64,000 nt of DNA from Thermoanaerobacter pseudethanolicus ATCC 33223 (GTDB lineage: Bacteria > Bacillota > Thermoanaerobacteria > Thermoanaerobacterales > Thermoanaerobacteraceae): contig NC_010321.1 of NCBI RefSeq assembly GCF_000019085.1, positions 1,124,501 to 1,188,500 on the forward strand, given 5' to 3'. Of this stretch, positions 53,234 to 61,870 are shown in pieces. The position numbers and the translations under genes are program-made. A model generated the notes under the pieces. That model worked only from the letters and a program-made list of their open reading frames with translations, was not told the origin of the DNA and did no database searches. Positions within the stretch are counted from its first letter, which is position 1. Each line of letters begins with the position of its first letter.

Positions 53234-54400
53234 TTGCGTATAGAGGTTAACGGAATAGATTTAATTAAACTGCTGAAGGAAATTTCTTCAAAAACAAAAA
53301 TTAAATCTTATATTGTAGGTGGAGTGGTAAGAGACTTTTTATTAGGGGTTAAAAACCTTGATATTGATGTAGTAGTGGAAGGAGACGGTATTAAGTTTGC
53401 CTATACATTGCTTTCTTATTTAAAAGGTGATATTGTAGTGTATGAAGCTTTTAGGACTGCTACTTTAAGTTATGACGGTTTTTCTATTGATGTTATATCT
53501 GCTCGTAAAGAGTATTATGAACGTTCTGCTGCACTGCCAACAATCGAATTTTCAAATATATACGATGACATGGCAAGAAGAGATTTTACTATAAATACTT
53601 TGGCTTATGATGTAATAGAAGGAAAAATTTTAGACTATTTTAACGGACTAGAGGATTTGAAAAAGGGTTTAGTTAGAGTCCTTCATTCTAAAAGTTTTAT
53701 TGATGACCCTACCAGAATATTTAGAGCTATAAGATATGCTACTAGATATGCTTTTGAGATTGAAAAAAAGACACACAATTTGATGAAGGAATCAATAGAA
53801 AATATTAGACTTTTGTCTGCTGATAGAATAAGGAATGAGATCTTTTTAATTTTGAAAGAAATTAAAGCCAAAGAGATGATTGATAAATTTATTTCTTACG
53901 GTATTGATAAAGTTATTTTTGATGGAATTACACTTAATACTCGAAATCTCGATAGAGTGGATGCAAATTTAGAAGTTGAATTATACAGATTTTTAGTGCT
54001 TTTTTACTACCTAAAAGAGAGTGATATTAATAAAATTGAAAAGAGGTTGCGAGTAAATAAAATTTATCTCAAAGCTTTAAAAGACTTGGTTTTTTTAAGA
54101 GAGCAACTCAATTGCCAAAATAAAAATATCAGAAAAATAAGAGAAACTATAGAAGAAACAAAAGAGGAAGTTTTAAGAGCTATTGAAGTAATGGAAGGAG
54201 AAAAAGCCGAAAAAATTATAAAAGGTAAATTGACTGTAAAGGGAAAAGACATAAAAAATTTAGGACTTCCTCCCAGTCCTTTATATGGGGAATTAATGGA
54301 TAATGTGTTTGAGGCGAAAATTAATGGAATTATTGCTACAAGAGATGAAGAAATTGCATTTTTGAAAAAACTGATAGAAAAATTAAAGAAAGGAGAATAA
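53234..54400 (+). CDS. cca: CCA tRNA nucleotidyltransferase / poly(A) polymerase family protein
   Basis: A 388-residue class II nucleotidyltransferase. The head domain carries IVGGVVRDFLLGVKNLDIDV with its catalytic Asp pair, then RRDFTINTLAYD and DDPTRIFRAIRYATRY, followed by helical tRNA-binding parts. No HD domain is seen. Translation starts at TTG 53234 after GGGTGA. Whether it adds CCA alone or only A cannot be told; the symbol is by family. Confidence 0.88.
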   Translation: MRIEVNGIDLIKLLKEISSKTKIKSYIVGGVVRDFLLGVKNLDIDVVVEGDGIKFAYTLLSYLKGDIVVYEAFRTATLSYDGFSIDVISARKEYYERSAALPTIEFSNIYDDMARRDFTINTLAYDVIEGKILDYFNGLEDLKKGLVRVLHSKSFIDDPTRIFRAIRYATRYAFEIEKKTHNLMKESIENIRLLSADRIRNEIFLILKEIKAKEMIDKFISYGIDKVIFDGITLNTRNLDRVDANLEVELYRFLVLFYYLKESDINKIEKRLRVNKIYLKALKDLVFLREQLNCQNKNIRKIRETIEETKEEVLRAIEVMEGEKAEKIIKGKLTVKGKDIKNLGLPPSPLYGELMDNVFEAKINGIIATRDEEIAFLKKLIEKLKKGE

Positions 54401-54402
54401 AT

Positions 54403-55011
54403 TTGATAGATTTTATAGATTTTTTATATAGAATACCTGCACTTCTTATTGCGATGAGTTTCCACGAATTTAGTCATGGTTATGTGGCAGATAAATTGGG
54501 GGACCCTACTCCAAGGCAAAGTGGTAGGCTTACATTAAATCCGTTGGCTCATATTGACCCCATTGGTCTTTTAATGCTTTGGCTTTTAAGGTTTGGGTGG
54601 GCGAAACCTGTTCCTATTAATCCTTTATATTTTAGAGATAGAAAAAAAGGTGTATTGCTTGTATCTTTAGCAGGCCCTCTTTCCAACGTCTTGTTGGCTA
54701 TCGTTTCTCGAATATTGATGATAGCATTTAAAGATGTCCCAATATTGTATCCACTTTTATATCTATTGTACATTTACAATTTAGTTTTTGCTGTTTTCAA
54801 TATAATACCTGTGCCGCCTTTGGATGGTTCAAAAGTATTGTGGAGTTTATTACCCCCAAGAGAAGCTTATATGATTTCTCAATATGAAATGTATGGGCAG
54901 GTTATTTTGCTCCTTCTTGTTTTCACTGGGGTTATAGGACAAATTATGGGGCCTCTTATGAATGCTTTGGACTCTTTTATAACTCTTATTTTAAAGCCTT
55001 TTGGGGTGTGA
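54403..55011 (+). CDS. Site-2-protease family (M50B) membrane metalloprotease
   Basis: A 202-residue membrane protein with the zinc motif H21-EFS-H25 and the late NIIPVPPLDGSKVL with its Asp ligand. The form is YwhC/FtsH-unrelated small S2P, without PDZ or CBS domains. It starts at TTG 54403. The position before scpA-scpB is common in Clostridia. Substrate unknown; it is not clearly SpoIVFB. Confidence 0.88.
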   Translation: MIDFIDFLYRIPALLIAMSFHEFSHGYVADKLGDPTPRQSGRLTLNPLAHIDPIGLLMLWLLRFGWAKPVPINPLYFRDRKKGVLLVSLAGPLSNVLLAIVSRILMIAFKDVPILYPLLYLLYIYNLVFAVFNIIPVPPLDGSKVLWSLLPPREAYMISQYEMYGQVILLLLVFTGVIGQIMGPLMNALDSFITLILKPFGV

Positions 55012-55013
55012 AG

Positions 55014-55745
55014 ATGTACAACGTAAAATTAGAAGTGTTTGAAGGACCTTTTGATTTACTTTTTCACCTTATAGAAAAAAATGAAATTGATTTGATGGAT
55101 ATCCCGATTTCAGTTATTTTAGATCAATATATGGAATATATTAAAACTTTGCAGGAAATGGATTTAAATGTGGCATCAGAATTTATTGTAATGGCAGCTA
55201 CTTTATTAGAAATTAAATCTAAAATGTTACTTCCCAAACAGAAGTTTGAGGGACAACAATTGGAAATGGAAGAAGTAGACCCAAGAGAAGAATTGGTAAC
55301 TAAATTGATTGAGTACAAGAAATATAAAATTATTGCCCAGACTTTTAAAGAAATGTGCAAAATTGGTTCTCGTTTTTTTAGAGAAGAGCCTGAAGTAAAA
55401 TACATAGATAAAAAAATTGCTTTTAACTACTCTAGTGAAGATATATATAAGGCGTATCTTAAAGTTATTTCAAAAAATAATGCCAAAGAAGATGAAATAG
55501 AAATAAAAAAAGATGAATATACTGTAGAGAGTAAGATTAAAGAGTTATTAGTGAAATTGGTAAAAAAAACTGTCCTTTGGTTTAGTGAATTTATTAAGAA
55601 AAGTCGGGCAAAAGGAGAAATTATTGTATCTTTTATTGCTGTTTTAGAGTTAGTGAGATTAAATAAAATTATAGCAGAACAAAAGACTACTTATGGGGAT
55701 ATACTTATTAAATCCTTTGGGAGAGGAGAAAAAAATGAGCAATGA
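55014..55745 (+). CDS. scpA: Segregation and condensation protein A
   Basis: A 243-residue kleisin of the SMC-ScpAB complex. The N-terminus VKLEVFEGPFDLLFHLIEKN and IDLMDIPI match the family, as does the C-terminal winged helix. ATG 55014 follows GGGGTG. It overlaps scpB by 11 bases. Confidence 0.95.
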   Translation: MYNVKLEVFEGPFDLLFHLIEKNEIDLMDIPISVILDQYMEYIKTLQEMDLNVASEFIVMAATLLEIKSKMLLPKQKFEGQQLEMEEVDPREELVTKLIEYKKYKIIAQTFKEMCKIGSRFFREEPEVKYIDKKIAFNYSSEDIYKAYLKVISKNNAKEDEIEIKKDEYTVESKIKELLVKLVKKTVLWFSEFIKKSRAKGEIIVSFIAVLELVRLNKIIAEQKTTYGDILIKSFGRGEKNEQ

Positions 55746-56241
55746 AGGAAAAATAGAAGCTATATTGTTCGCAGCAGGGGGACCAGTAAAATTAAGAACC
55801 CTATGCGAAGTGGTAGGACTTTCTCAAGAGGAAATAGTAGATGTTGTAAATAAATTAAAAGAATATTACGACCGAGAAAATCGCGGTTTAGATATTATAT
55901 TTTTTGAAGATAAAGTTCAAATGTGTACAAATGATAATTATGGAGAAATAGTTAGACAAGCTTTGGGATTAGAAATAAAACAAGGACTTTCTCAAGCAGC
56001 ATTAGAGGTTTTGGCTATAATAGCTTATAATCAACCTATTACGAGGGCAGAAATTGAAAGAATAAGGGGGGTAAAAAGCGATAAAGCTATAAATACTTTG
56101 CTGGAGTATAATTTGATCAAGGAAAGTGGAAGGGCTTTATCTGCTGGTAGGCCAATACTGTACACTACTACAGAAGACTTTTTAAAGTATTTTGGAATTA
56201 AATCTTTAAAAGAATTGCCGCAAATCGAAATCACACCTTAA
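55735..56241 (+). CDS. scpB: Segregation and condensation protein B
   Basis: A 168-residue double winged-helix protein (KIEAILFAAGGPVKL, QAALEVLAIIAYNQPITRAEIERIRG in outline). ATG 55735 follows GAGAGGAG. Works with ScpA and SMC in chromosome condensation. Confidence 0.95.
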   Translation: MSNEGKIEAILFAAGGPVKLRTLCEVVGLSQEEIVDVVNKLKEYYDRENRGLDIIFFEDKVQMCTNDNYGEIVRQALGLEIKQGLSQAALEVLAIIAYNQPITRAEIERIRGVKSDKAINTLLEYNLIKESGRALSAGRPILYTTTEDFLKYFGIKSLKELPQIEITP

Positions 56242-56262
56242 AAAAGGAGGAGGTTTTAATGT

Positions 56263-57138
56263 ATGAAAAGAAGCATAGTGTCTTTACTTTTAATTTTAAT
56301 AGGGCTTACTTTTACATTTCTTTCAACCACTTTTGCCTTTGCAAATGAAAAAGAGATAGTAAGTTTAGGTGCAGACCTTACTCCTAAACAACAGGAAGAA
56401 ATGATGGAATATTTTGGGGTCAATCCAAACACGACTAAAGTTATCAAGGTTACAAATGAGGAAGAAAGAAAATATTTAAAGGGATTGGTACCTGATAAAC
56501 AGATAGGTAGCAGAGCCATTTCTTCAGTGTATGTGAAACTTCTCCCACAGGGAGAAGGAATTATGGTTGATACTCACAACATAAGCTGGGTCTCTAAAGA
56601 GATGTATGCCAATGCAATGGTGACAGCAGGCATTAAAGATGCAAAGGTGGTAGTAGCTGCTCCCTTTGATGTATCAGGCACGGCAGCTCTTACAGGGATA
56701 ATGAAGGCATTTGAAGAAGCAACAGGGGAAAAATTAAGTGACGAGGCAAAAAAGACAGCTAATGAAGAATTGGTTATAACAGGTACTTTAGGGGAAAAGA
56801 TAGGAAAAGATAAAGCAGCTGAACTTATTCAAAAGGTTAAAGAAGAAGTAATTGCAAAAAAACTTGCAGATGAAAATGAGATTGCAAATGTTATAAGGGA
56901 TATTGCTAAACAGCTTAACATTAAACTAACTGATGAGCAGATATCTCAGATTGTACAACTTATGAAAAAGATAAATCAACTCAATCTAAATGTTGAAATG
57001 ATAAAAAAGCAATTAGAGAAAATAGGGGTAGATGTTGATAAAATAAAGAAGACAGTAGAAGAGAACAAAGGTATATTAAAAGCAATTTTAGACGCTATAA
57101 AAAGCTTTTTCGATTGGTTGGCATCCCTTTTTAAATAA
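56263..57138 (+). CDS. DUF1002-family secreted protein
   Basis: A 291-residue protein with a signal peptide (SIVSLLLILIGLTFTFLSTTFA, cut near FANEKE) and the DUF1002 body (SLGADLTPKQQEEMMEYFGV, VAAPFDVSGTAALTGIMKA). The last 60 residues are helical and amphipathic and end with WLASLFK. GGAGGAGG precedes the ATG. Function unknown; the family is common in spore-formers. Confidence 0.88.
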   Translation: MKRSIVSLLLILIGLTFTFLSTTFAFANEKEIVSLGADLTPKQQEEMMEYFGVNPNTTKVIKVTNEEERKYLKGLVPDKQIGSRAISSVYVKLLPQGEGIMVDTHNISWVSKEMYANAMVTAGIKDAKVVVAAPFDVSGTAALTGIMKAFEEATGEKLSDEAKKTANEELVITGTLGEKIGKDKAAELIQKVKEEVIAKKLADENEIANVIRDIAKQLNIKLTDEQISQIVQLMKKINQLNLNVEMIKKQLEKIGVDVDKIKKTVEENKGILKAILDAIKSFFDWLASLFK

Positions 57139-57154
57139 AATGAAATGTTAAAAA

Positions 57155-57187
57155 AAGCAGGTGCTCTTTTATAAAGAGTTACCTGCT
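57155..57187 (+). terminator. Terminator after the DUF1002 gene
   Basis: AAGCAGGT with an inner CTCTTT pairs with AAAGAG and ACCTGCT. Moderately T-rich sequence follows. Confidence 0.75.
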
Positions 57188-57203
57188 ATATTTATATTAT
57201 TAT

Positions 57204-57253
57204 AAGTACAATTTTACATAGAAGTTTTTTACAATTGTACTTGCTATTTTTTT
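57204..57253 (+). terminator. Second hairpin with T-run
   Basis: AAGTACAATT at 57204-57213 pairs with AATTGTACTT at 57233-57242, followed by GCTATTTTTTT. It may be a back-up terminator. The remaining bases up to 57412 show nothing recognisable. Confidence 0.6.
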
Positions 57254-57415
57254 AAAAAGAGGTTATCATATATCAAGATACTATATTTTCTTTATATGGA
57301 TAAAAATACAATATAGGCAGTTTTTAATAACTATCAATTTTTTTACCAAAACTATAATAAAGACCCAAATCTTGCTTAGAAAAGGCTTATAAACAGCGTG
57401 ATATGAGGTGAAATG

Positions 57416-58024
57416 ATGAAATATTTGTCTGTTGTTTTTATAATCCTTATTTTTTTGATTTTACTGTATTTTTTACCTCTTAAAATTAAAATAAAAGCGA
57501 ATAAAGAGGAGAAAAATATTTCCCTGGAAATAGTAACTAATATATTTTTTGTAAATTTTTTGACCTTTAAATTACAGAAAGAGCCCGAAAAAGAGGAATT
57601 GTATTTTAAAATTTTTGGCATCCAGATACTTAAAAGTGCAGGAACAAAAAAATTAGAGAGAACTAAAAAAGAGAGAAAATTTTCGACTTTAGATATAGGA
57701 TATAAAGATTTTTTTAAGATTATAGAATTTTTAAAAGATGTGCTAAAAGATACTATTGTTTATAAATTTTATTTAAATTTAAAAATTGGCTTAGAAGATG
57801 CAGCTTGGACTGCTATCTTGAACGGCTCTTTATGGGGAATAATATATACAGCTCTTATGCCGATATATAATAATGCTACTTTTACTAATGCACCGGAGGT
57901 TTATATCACACCTTACTATGGTCAGAATAAGTTAGAAGGAAATTTAATTTGCATATTTAAAATAACCTGTGGTAATATTATTATTAATGGAATAAAGTTT
58001 TTGGGTAGTTTAAATGGGAGGTGA
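57416..58024 (+). CDS. DUF2953-family membrane protein
   Basis: A 202-residue protein with an N-terminal membrane helix and a beta-rich body; LEDAAWTAILNGSLWGIIYTA is the DUF2953 core in outline. ATG 57416 gives better spacing to GAGGTG than 57413. It precedes ytfJ, a constant pairing in spore-formers. Function unknown. Confidence 0.87.
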   Translation: MKYLSVVFIILIFLILLYFLPLKIKIKANKEEKNISLEIVTNIFFVNFLTFKLQKEPEKEELYFKIFGIQILKSAGTKKLERTKKERKFSTLDIGYKDFFKIIEFLKDVLKDTIVYKFYLNLKIGLEDAAWTAILNGSLWGIIYTALMPIYNNATFTNAPEVYITPYYGQNKLEGNLICIFKITCGNIIINGIKFLGSLNGR

Positions 58025-58030
58025 AAATAA

Positions 58031-58477
58031 ATGAGTGACCACCCAATCGATGCTTTGATGAAAACGACCATGGAAAGCTTAAAAGACATGATAGATGTCA
58101 ATACAATAGTAGGAGATGCTGTAGAAACTCCTGATGGAACGATAATAATCCCTATTTCCCGTGTGACCTTTGGCTTTGCCGCTGGAGGCGGTGAAATTAA
58201 CTTGCCAAAGAATGATAAAAAAGGTACAGAACAAGATTCATCTCAAAGCATGCCATTTGCAGGTGGCAGTGGTGCAGGGGTTTCTGTACAACCTGTTGCC
58301 TTTATGGTGGTTGGACAAGGGCAAATCAGACTCTTGCCAGTTACTCAAAGTGCTATGTTAGAGAGAATAATAGACTTGACGCCTAAATTGATAGAAGAAA
58401 TACAAAACTTGTTCAATAAAAGTAAGTCGACAAAAAAGACACAAAATCCAATAATAAATAACAATGTTGATATTTAA
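58031..58477 (+). CDS. ytfJ: Spore protein YtfJ (GerW family)
   Basis: A 148-residue protein (HPIDALMKTTMESLKDMID, GTIIIPISRVTFGFAAGGGE) of the GerW/YtfJ family, needed for receptor-independent germination in B. subtilis. The central region is glycine-rich. GGGAGGTG precedes the ATG. It is the last normal-composition gene before the GC-rich block. Confidence 0.92.
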   Translation: MSDHPIDALMKTTMESLKDMIDVNTIVGDAVETPDGTIIIPISRVTFGFAAGGGEINLPKNDKKGTEQDSSQSMPFAGGSGAGVSVQPVAFMVVGQGQIRLLPVTQSAMLERIIDLTPKLIEEIQNLFNKSKSTKKTQNPIINNNVDI

Positions 58478-58500
58478 AAAGTGGGAAACCCCACTTTTTT
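58476..58500 (+). terminator. Terminator after ytfJ
   Basis: AAAAAGTGGG pairs with CCCACTTTTTT around AAAC. Strong and compact. Confidence 0.93.
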
Positions 58501-58504
58501 GTGT

Positions 58505-58660
58505 ATAAAGCATTCCTTTTGTATTTTTAAAAAACATGCCTTGCTTTGAGTTATCATTAAATTCCACATAGATAAGATAAAATCTGAGGTAATCAATAAG
58601 TTCAAAAGGATTTCTTGTGTTATATTTCTGTACGAGAAATTTAACCGTCTCACGTATTTT
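58505..58660 (-). pseudogene. Fragment of an ImmA/IrrE-type metallopeptidase gene
   Basis: The minus strand reads IRETVKFLVQKYNTRNPFEL and then a beta-strand region ending FFKNTKGMLY, the N-terminal part of ImmA/IrrE proteins (typical KYGTRNPFEIA). It stops at the ytfJ terminator, before any HExxH motif. The surrounding open frame of 139 codons has no start or RBS of quality, so this is a decayed remnant. Confidence 0.6.
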
Positions 58661-58869
58661 TTGTTGTGTACAGCATATTTTTAAACAAAATCTTCTGCAA
58701 GACAAATAAAAACATGGAAGAGATACCATAAGAGCCTTCCCACTCAGTAAAGGTTCATGCCCTAATAAGAAAAACAAGCATAACAGGAAAGCGTTGATTT
58801 AAGATATTTCAGGGGTTGTCGTTAAAAAATATCCTACGTATCTTGACACCATCGTTTAATAATTTATCA
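58661..58869. other. Intergenic stretch, nothing recognised
   Basis: Lies between the ImmA-like fragment and the symporter promoter. Many stop codons; no hairpin, repeat or conserved frame identified. Confidence 0.5.
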
Positions 58870-58899
58870 TTGACAATGTATAGTAGTGCCTGGTATAAT
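58870..58899 (+). promoter_or_regulatory. Consensus sigma-A promoter of the symporter gene
   Basis: TTGACA at 58870-58875 and TATAAT at 58894-58899, both perfect, with an 18-base spacer. Confidence 0.8.
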
Positions 58900-58978
58900 G
58901 TGTAAAAAGGGTTTGGGAGGAGGTAGAATTTTAACTAACTTTATTGTGACGATACAAAAATGAAATGGGGGTTAACTG

Positions 58979-60187
58979 GTGAAAGTGAAGTTTGGCATCG
59001 CAACCAAAATCTTTATCGCTCTAATTGTCGGTGTCTTTGTCGGCCTTTTACTTACACCGGCTCCCGATGTGGCCAGTACTTACATTAAACCCTTTGGAGA
59101 GCTGTTCCTCAACCTCATCAGAATGATGGTAGTGCCGCTGGTCCTTTCCTCGCTGATAGTGGGAACGGCCAGCCTCGGCGATGTTAAGAAATTGGGTAGA
59201 ATAGGAGCCAAGACTATTGCATATTACCTCCTCACCACCGCCCTTGCCATAACCATTGGCATCATTCTGGCCAATATCATTAAGCCCGGCACGGGTATAA
59301 CGCTGCCTGTGGAGGAAGTGGAGATCAAAGGAGAGCCTCCTTTGATAACTCCTGCGGATCTCGTCCCGTCAAACCCGGTAAAGGCAATGGCCGAAGGCAA
59401 TATGCTCCAGATCATAGTGTTTGCCATCTTCTTGGGAATAGCCATTACCTTAGTCGGTGAAAAGGGCAAACCGGTCCTAGACTTCTTCAACAGCCTAGCT
59501 GAGATCAGTTATAAAATAGTCTGGATAATCATGGAGTACTACGCACCCATAGGCGTTTTTGCACTTATTGTACCCGTAGTTGCCGATCACGGTCCATCGC
59601 TACTCCTTCCTCTGGGGAAGCTAATAATAACGGGCTACCTGGGTTTTGCCATCCAACTCTTTATGGTATACTCCGCTCTGGTCTGGATATTTACCAGGAT
59701 GAACCCTGTCAAATTCTTTAAAAGCGCCGCACCGGCGATGCTGACGGCCTACACCACCAGCAGCAGTTCGGGGACCCTGCCGGTCACCATGGAGGTGACG
59801 GAAAAGAAGCTGGGCGTTTCAAAGTCCATCTGCAGTTTTGTGTTGCCGCTGGGTGCCACTATTAACATGGACGGTACCGCCCTTCACCTGGGGATCTCCG
59901 TTCTGTTCACCGCCCAGCTTTACGGCGTCGAGCTCTCGCTTTCGCAACAGTTGGCAGTACTACTGACCGCCACTATGTTTTCCATAGGGACTGCCGGAGT
60001 CCCCGGCGTGAGCATCTTTTTCCTCCCAGCGATACTGCAGACGGTGGGTCTGCCTCTGGGGAGCATAGCACTCATAGCGGGAATAGACCGCATCCTGGAC
60101 ATGGGCAGGACCTTGGTCAACGTGACGGGTGATATGGCCGGTTCGGTGGTGATAGCCGCTACCGAAAAGGAACTTAACCGAACTTAA
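58979..60187 (+). CDS. Dicarboxylate/amino acid:cation symporter (DAACS/GltP-DctA family)
   Basis: A 402-residue transporter of the DAACS family with eight expected membrane spans and the two hairpin motifs; the serine-rich TAYTTSSSSGTLPVT and the binding core NMDGTALH (in PLGATINMDGTALHLG) and GVPG are intact. Substrate could be glutamate, aspartate or a C4-dicarboxylate. Starts at GTG 58979 behind GGGGG. Base composition is far richer in GC than the flanking genes, indicating transfer. A 10-base tandem duplication changes its last residues. Confidence 0.92.
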   Translation: MKVKFGIATKIFIALIVGVFVGLLLTPAPDVASTYIKPFGELFLNLIRMMVVPLVLSSLIVGTASLGDVKKLGRIGAKTIAYYLLTTALAITIGIILANIIKPGTGITLPVEEVEIKGEPPLITPADLVPSNPVKAMAEGNMLQIIVFAIFLGIAITLVGEKGKPVLDFFNSLAEISYKIVWIIMEYYAPIGVFALIVPVVADHGPSLLLPLGKLIITGYLGFAIQLFMVYSALVWIFTRMNPVKFFKSAAPAMLTAYTTSSSSGTLPVTMEVTEKKLGVSKSICSFVLPLGATINMDGTALHLGISVLFTAQLYGVELSLSQQLAVLLTATMFSIGTAGVPGVSIFFLPAILQTVGLPLGSIALIAGIDRILDMGRTLVNVTGDMAGSVVIAATEKELNRT

Positions 60188-60190
60188 CCG
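60171..60190 (+). repeat. 10-bp tandem duplication at the symporter stop
   Basis: AACTTAACCG occurs twice in a row. With both copies the gene ends E-L-N-R-T-stop. With one copy it would read E-L-N-R-F-C-T-G-R-stop, so the duplication shifts the end. Confidence 0.9.
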
Positions 60191-60384
60191 GTTCTGTACG
60201 GGCAGGTAGATATGCAGTAAATAATGGTAACAGGGAAATTGAAGAAGCTGAAGATGAAGCAGTAATCAGGAACGTAGATGAATATCCCGAAGCTGAAGAT
60301 AAAAATGAAGTAGCTGAAAACGGAGAACGAGATGTTTTTTATATCCTTATTGCGGCGGAGATCGAGAGTACGGTCCTACTGTAG
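60181..60384 (+). pseudogene. Acidic open-frame remnant downstream of the symporter
   Basis: One frame stays open for 67 codons to the TAG at 60382-60384, including EIEEAEDEAVIRNVDEYPEA and AENGERD. It has no start or ribosome-binding site. It is not in frame with the symporter with either one or two copies of the 10-bp repeat. Likely part of a lost gene. The rest of the gap to 60544 holds only a TATAAT-like element near 60471. Confidence 0.35.
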
Positions 60385-60544
60385 AAACTATATCCGAAAC
60401 CAGGGGGTAAAAACGCTAGATATTATAATAGGCACTCACTCATAGATATATTTAACCGCTCTAAATTGTGATATAATTAAAACAATAAAGGGCTTGAAGA
60501 AACGTCAGTTGTTAACCAAAAATTAAGCAATAGAGGGTGGTCCG

Positions 60545-61855
60545 GTGAGATCCAGGGTAGGAACTTTTGTTATTTTTCTAATTACGGCTTTATTGTTTTT
60601 TTCGCTTTTTACAAACGTTTCAGGTTTGCCGAAGGAAAAGGGAGAAGTCCTTTTCGTACCAATAAGGGGCACGGTGGACCCTGGCATGGCCAAATTTGTA
60701 AAGAGGGCCGTTGAAGAAGCAAAGGAAACAGAAGCAGCCCTTTTGGTTTTCGAAATAAATACGCCCGGGGGGCTGGTGGATGCCGCCGTTGAGATAAGTC
60801 AGACCATTCTGAACTCCCCCGTGCCGACGGCGGCCTATGTCAACAGCCAGGCCACGTCGGCGGGAGTGCTGATTGCCATTTCCTGCGAAAACCTATACAT
60901 GGCTCCCGGCTCCACAATAGGCGCGGCGGAGACGGTACCCAAAGAAGAGAAAACCATATCCTACTGGAGGTCGAAGCTGGAAGGTGCTGCGGAGAGAAGA
61001 GGAAGGGACCCAAGGATTGTTGCGGCTATGGCCGATGCCGATGTGGAAATAGAGGGTTTAAAGGAAAGGGGAAAAATTCTTTCCCTTACCGCTAAAAAAG
61101 CTCTGGAACTGAAACTGGCCGACGGTATCGCCGCCGACAGGAAGGAACTCCTGACCGTCCTTGGAGTCGGTGACAGGGACGTAAAAGAGGTAAAGCCATT
61201 TTTTTCAGAGAGGATTGCCAGCTTCGTGACCAGCCCCTTTGTGGCTCCGATGTTCCTCACTATTGGGTTCATAGGGATTATCACCGAAGTCCTGACCCCG
61301 GGTTTCGGGGCACCCGGTCTTATCGGTATAATCTCCCTGGTGCTGTTTTTCGCTGGTCACATGATAGCAGAACTTGCCGGCTGGGAATCGGTCATATTCT
61401 TTCTGGCCGGCCTGATCCTGCTCACCGTCGAAGCCCTGATGCCGGGGTTTGGCGTTTTCGGGTTGCTGGGCATAACAGGTATAATCACTGGTATAGTAAC
61501 GGCTTCGGCCACCGTGAAGCAGGGTCTTATAACAGTCACCATATCCATGGTGGTAAGCATGGTCATCCTCGCCTTCCTCATCAGGAGGCTGGCCCGGTCG
61601 CCGCTTTTCGACCGGCTGGTGCTCTTTTCGCGGCTGGATAAATCTTCGGGATACTCCGCCACTGAGGAAAGACATGAATTGATAGGGCGTACGGGAGTGA
61701 CGATTACCCCGCTCAGACCCGCCGGCATAGCTGATTTCGACGGCATTAAACTGGACGTGGTGTCCGACGGAAAATTTATAGAAGCCGGCGAGAGGGTAAG
61801 GGTGGTAAGGGTCGAAGGCATCAGGATCGTGGTCGATCAGGATTCATTAAAATAA
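60545..61855 (+). CDS. NfeD-family membrane serine protease (long form)
   Basis: A 436-residue protein: signal/TM at the N-terminus, a ClpP-like protease domain (about 38-215) with NTPGGLVDAAVEIS and the Ser region NSQATSAGVLIA, four to five membrane spans (about 235-345), and a C-terminal OB fold (about 370-436). The long form is usually encoded with a flotillin-like protein, as here. Starts at GTG 60545 after AGAGGGTGG. GC-rich. Confidence 0.92.
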   Translation: MRSRVGTFVIFLITALLFFSLFTNVSGLPKEKGEVLFVPIRGTVDPGMAKFVKRAVEEAKETEAALLVFEINTPGGLVDAAVEISQTILNSPVPTAAYVNSQATSAGVLIAISCENLYMAPGSTIGAAETVPKEEKTISYWRSKLEGAAERRGRDPRIVAAMADADVEIEGLKERGKILSLTAKKALELKLADGIAADRKELLTVLGVGDRDVKEVKPFFSERIASFVTSPFVAPMFLTIGFIGIITEVLTPGFGAPGLIGIISLVLFFAGHMIAELAGWESVIFFLAGLILLTVEALMPGFGVFGLLGITGIITGIVTASATVKQGLITVTISMVVSMVILAFLIRRLARSPLFDRLVLFSRLDKSSGYSATEERHELIGRTGVTITPLRPAGIADFDGIKLDVVSDGKFIEAGERVRVVRVEGIRIVVDQDSLK

Positions 61856-61870
61856 AAGGAGGGGTTTATT

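Noticed and set aside
58358-58777. Intact 139-codon minus-strand gene
   Set aside because: Only about 50 codons resemble ImmA/IrrE; the frame crosses the ytfJ terminator and the end of ytfJ and has no proper start. Kept as a fragment only.
61205-61821. Two long minus-strand frames (about 155 codons each) opposite nfeD
   Set aside because: They mirror the codon bias of the GC-rich nfeD gene and have no recognisable domains or ribosome-binding sites.
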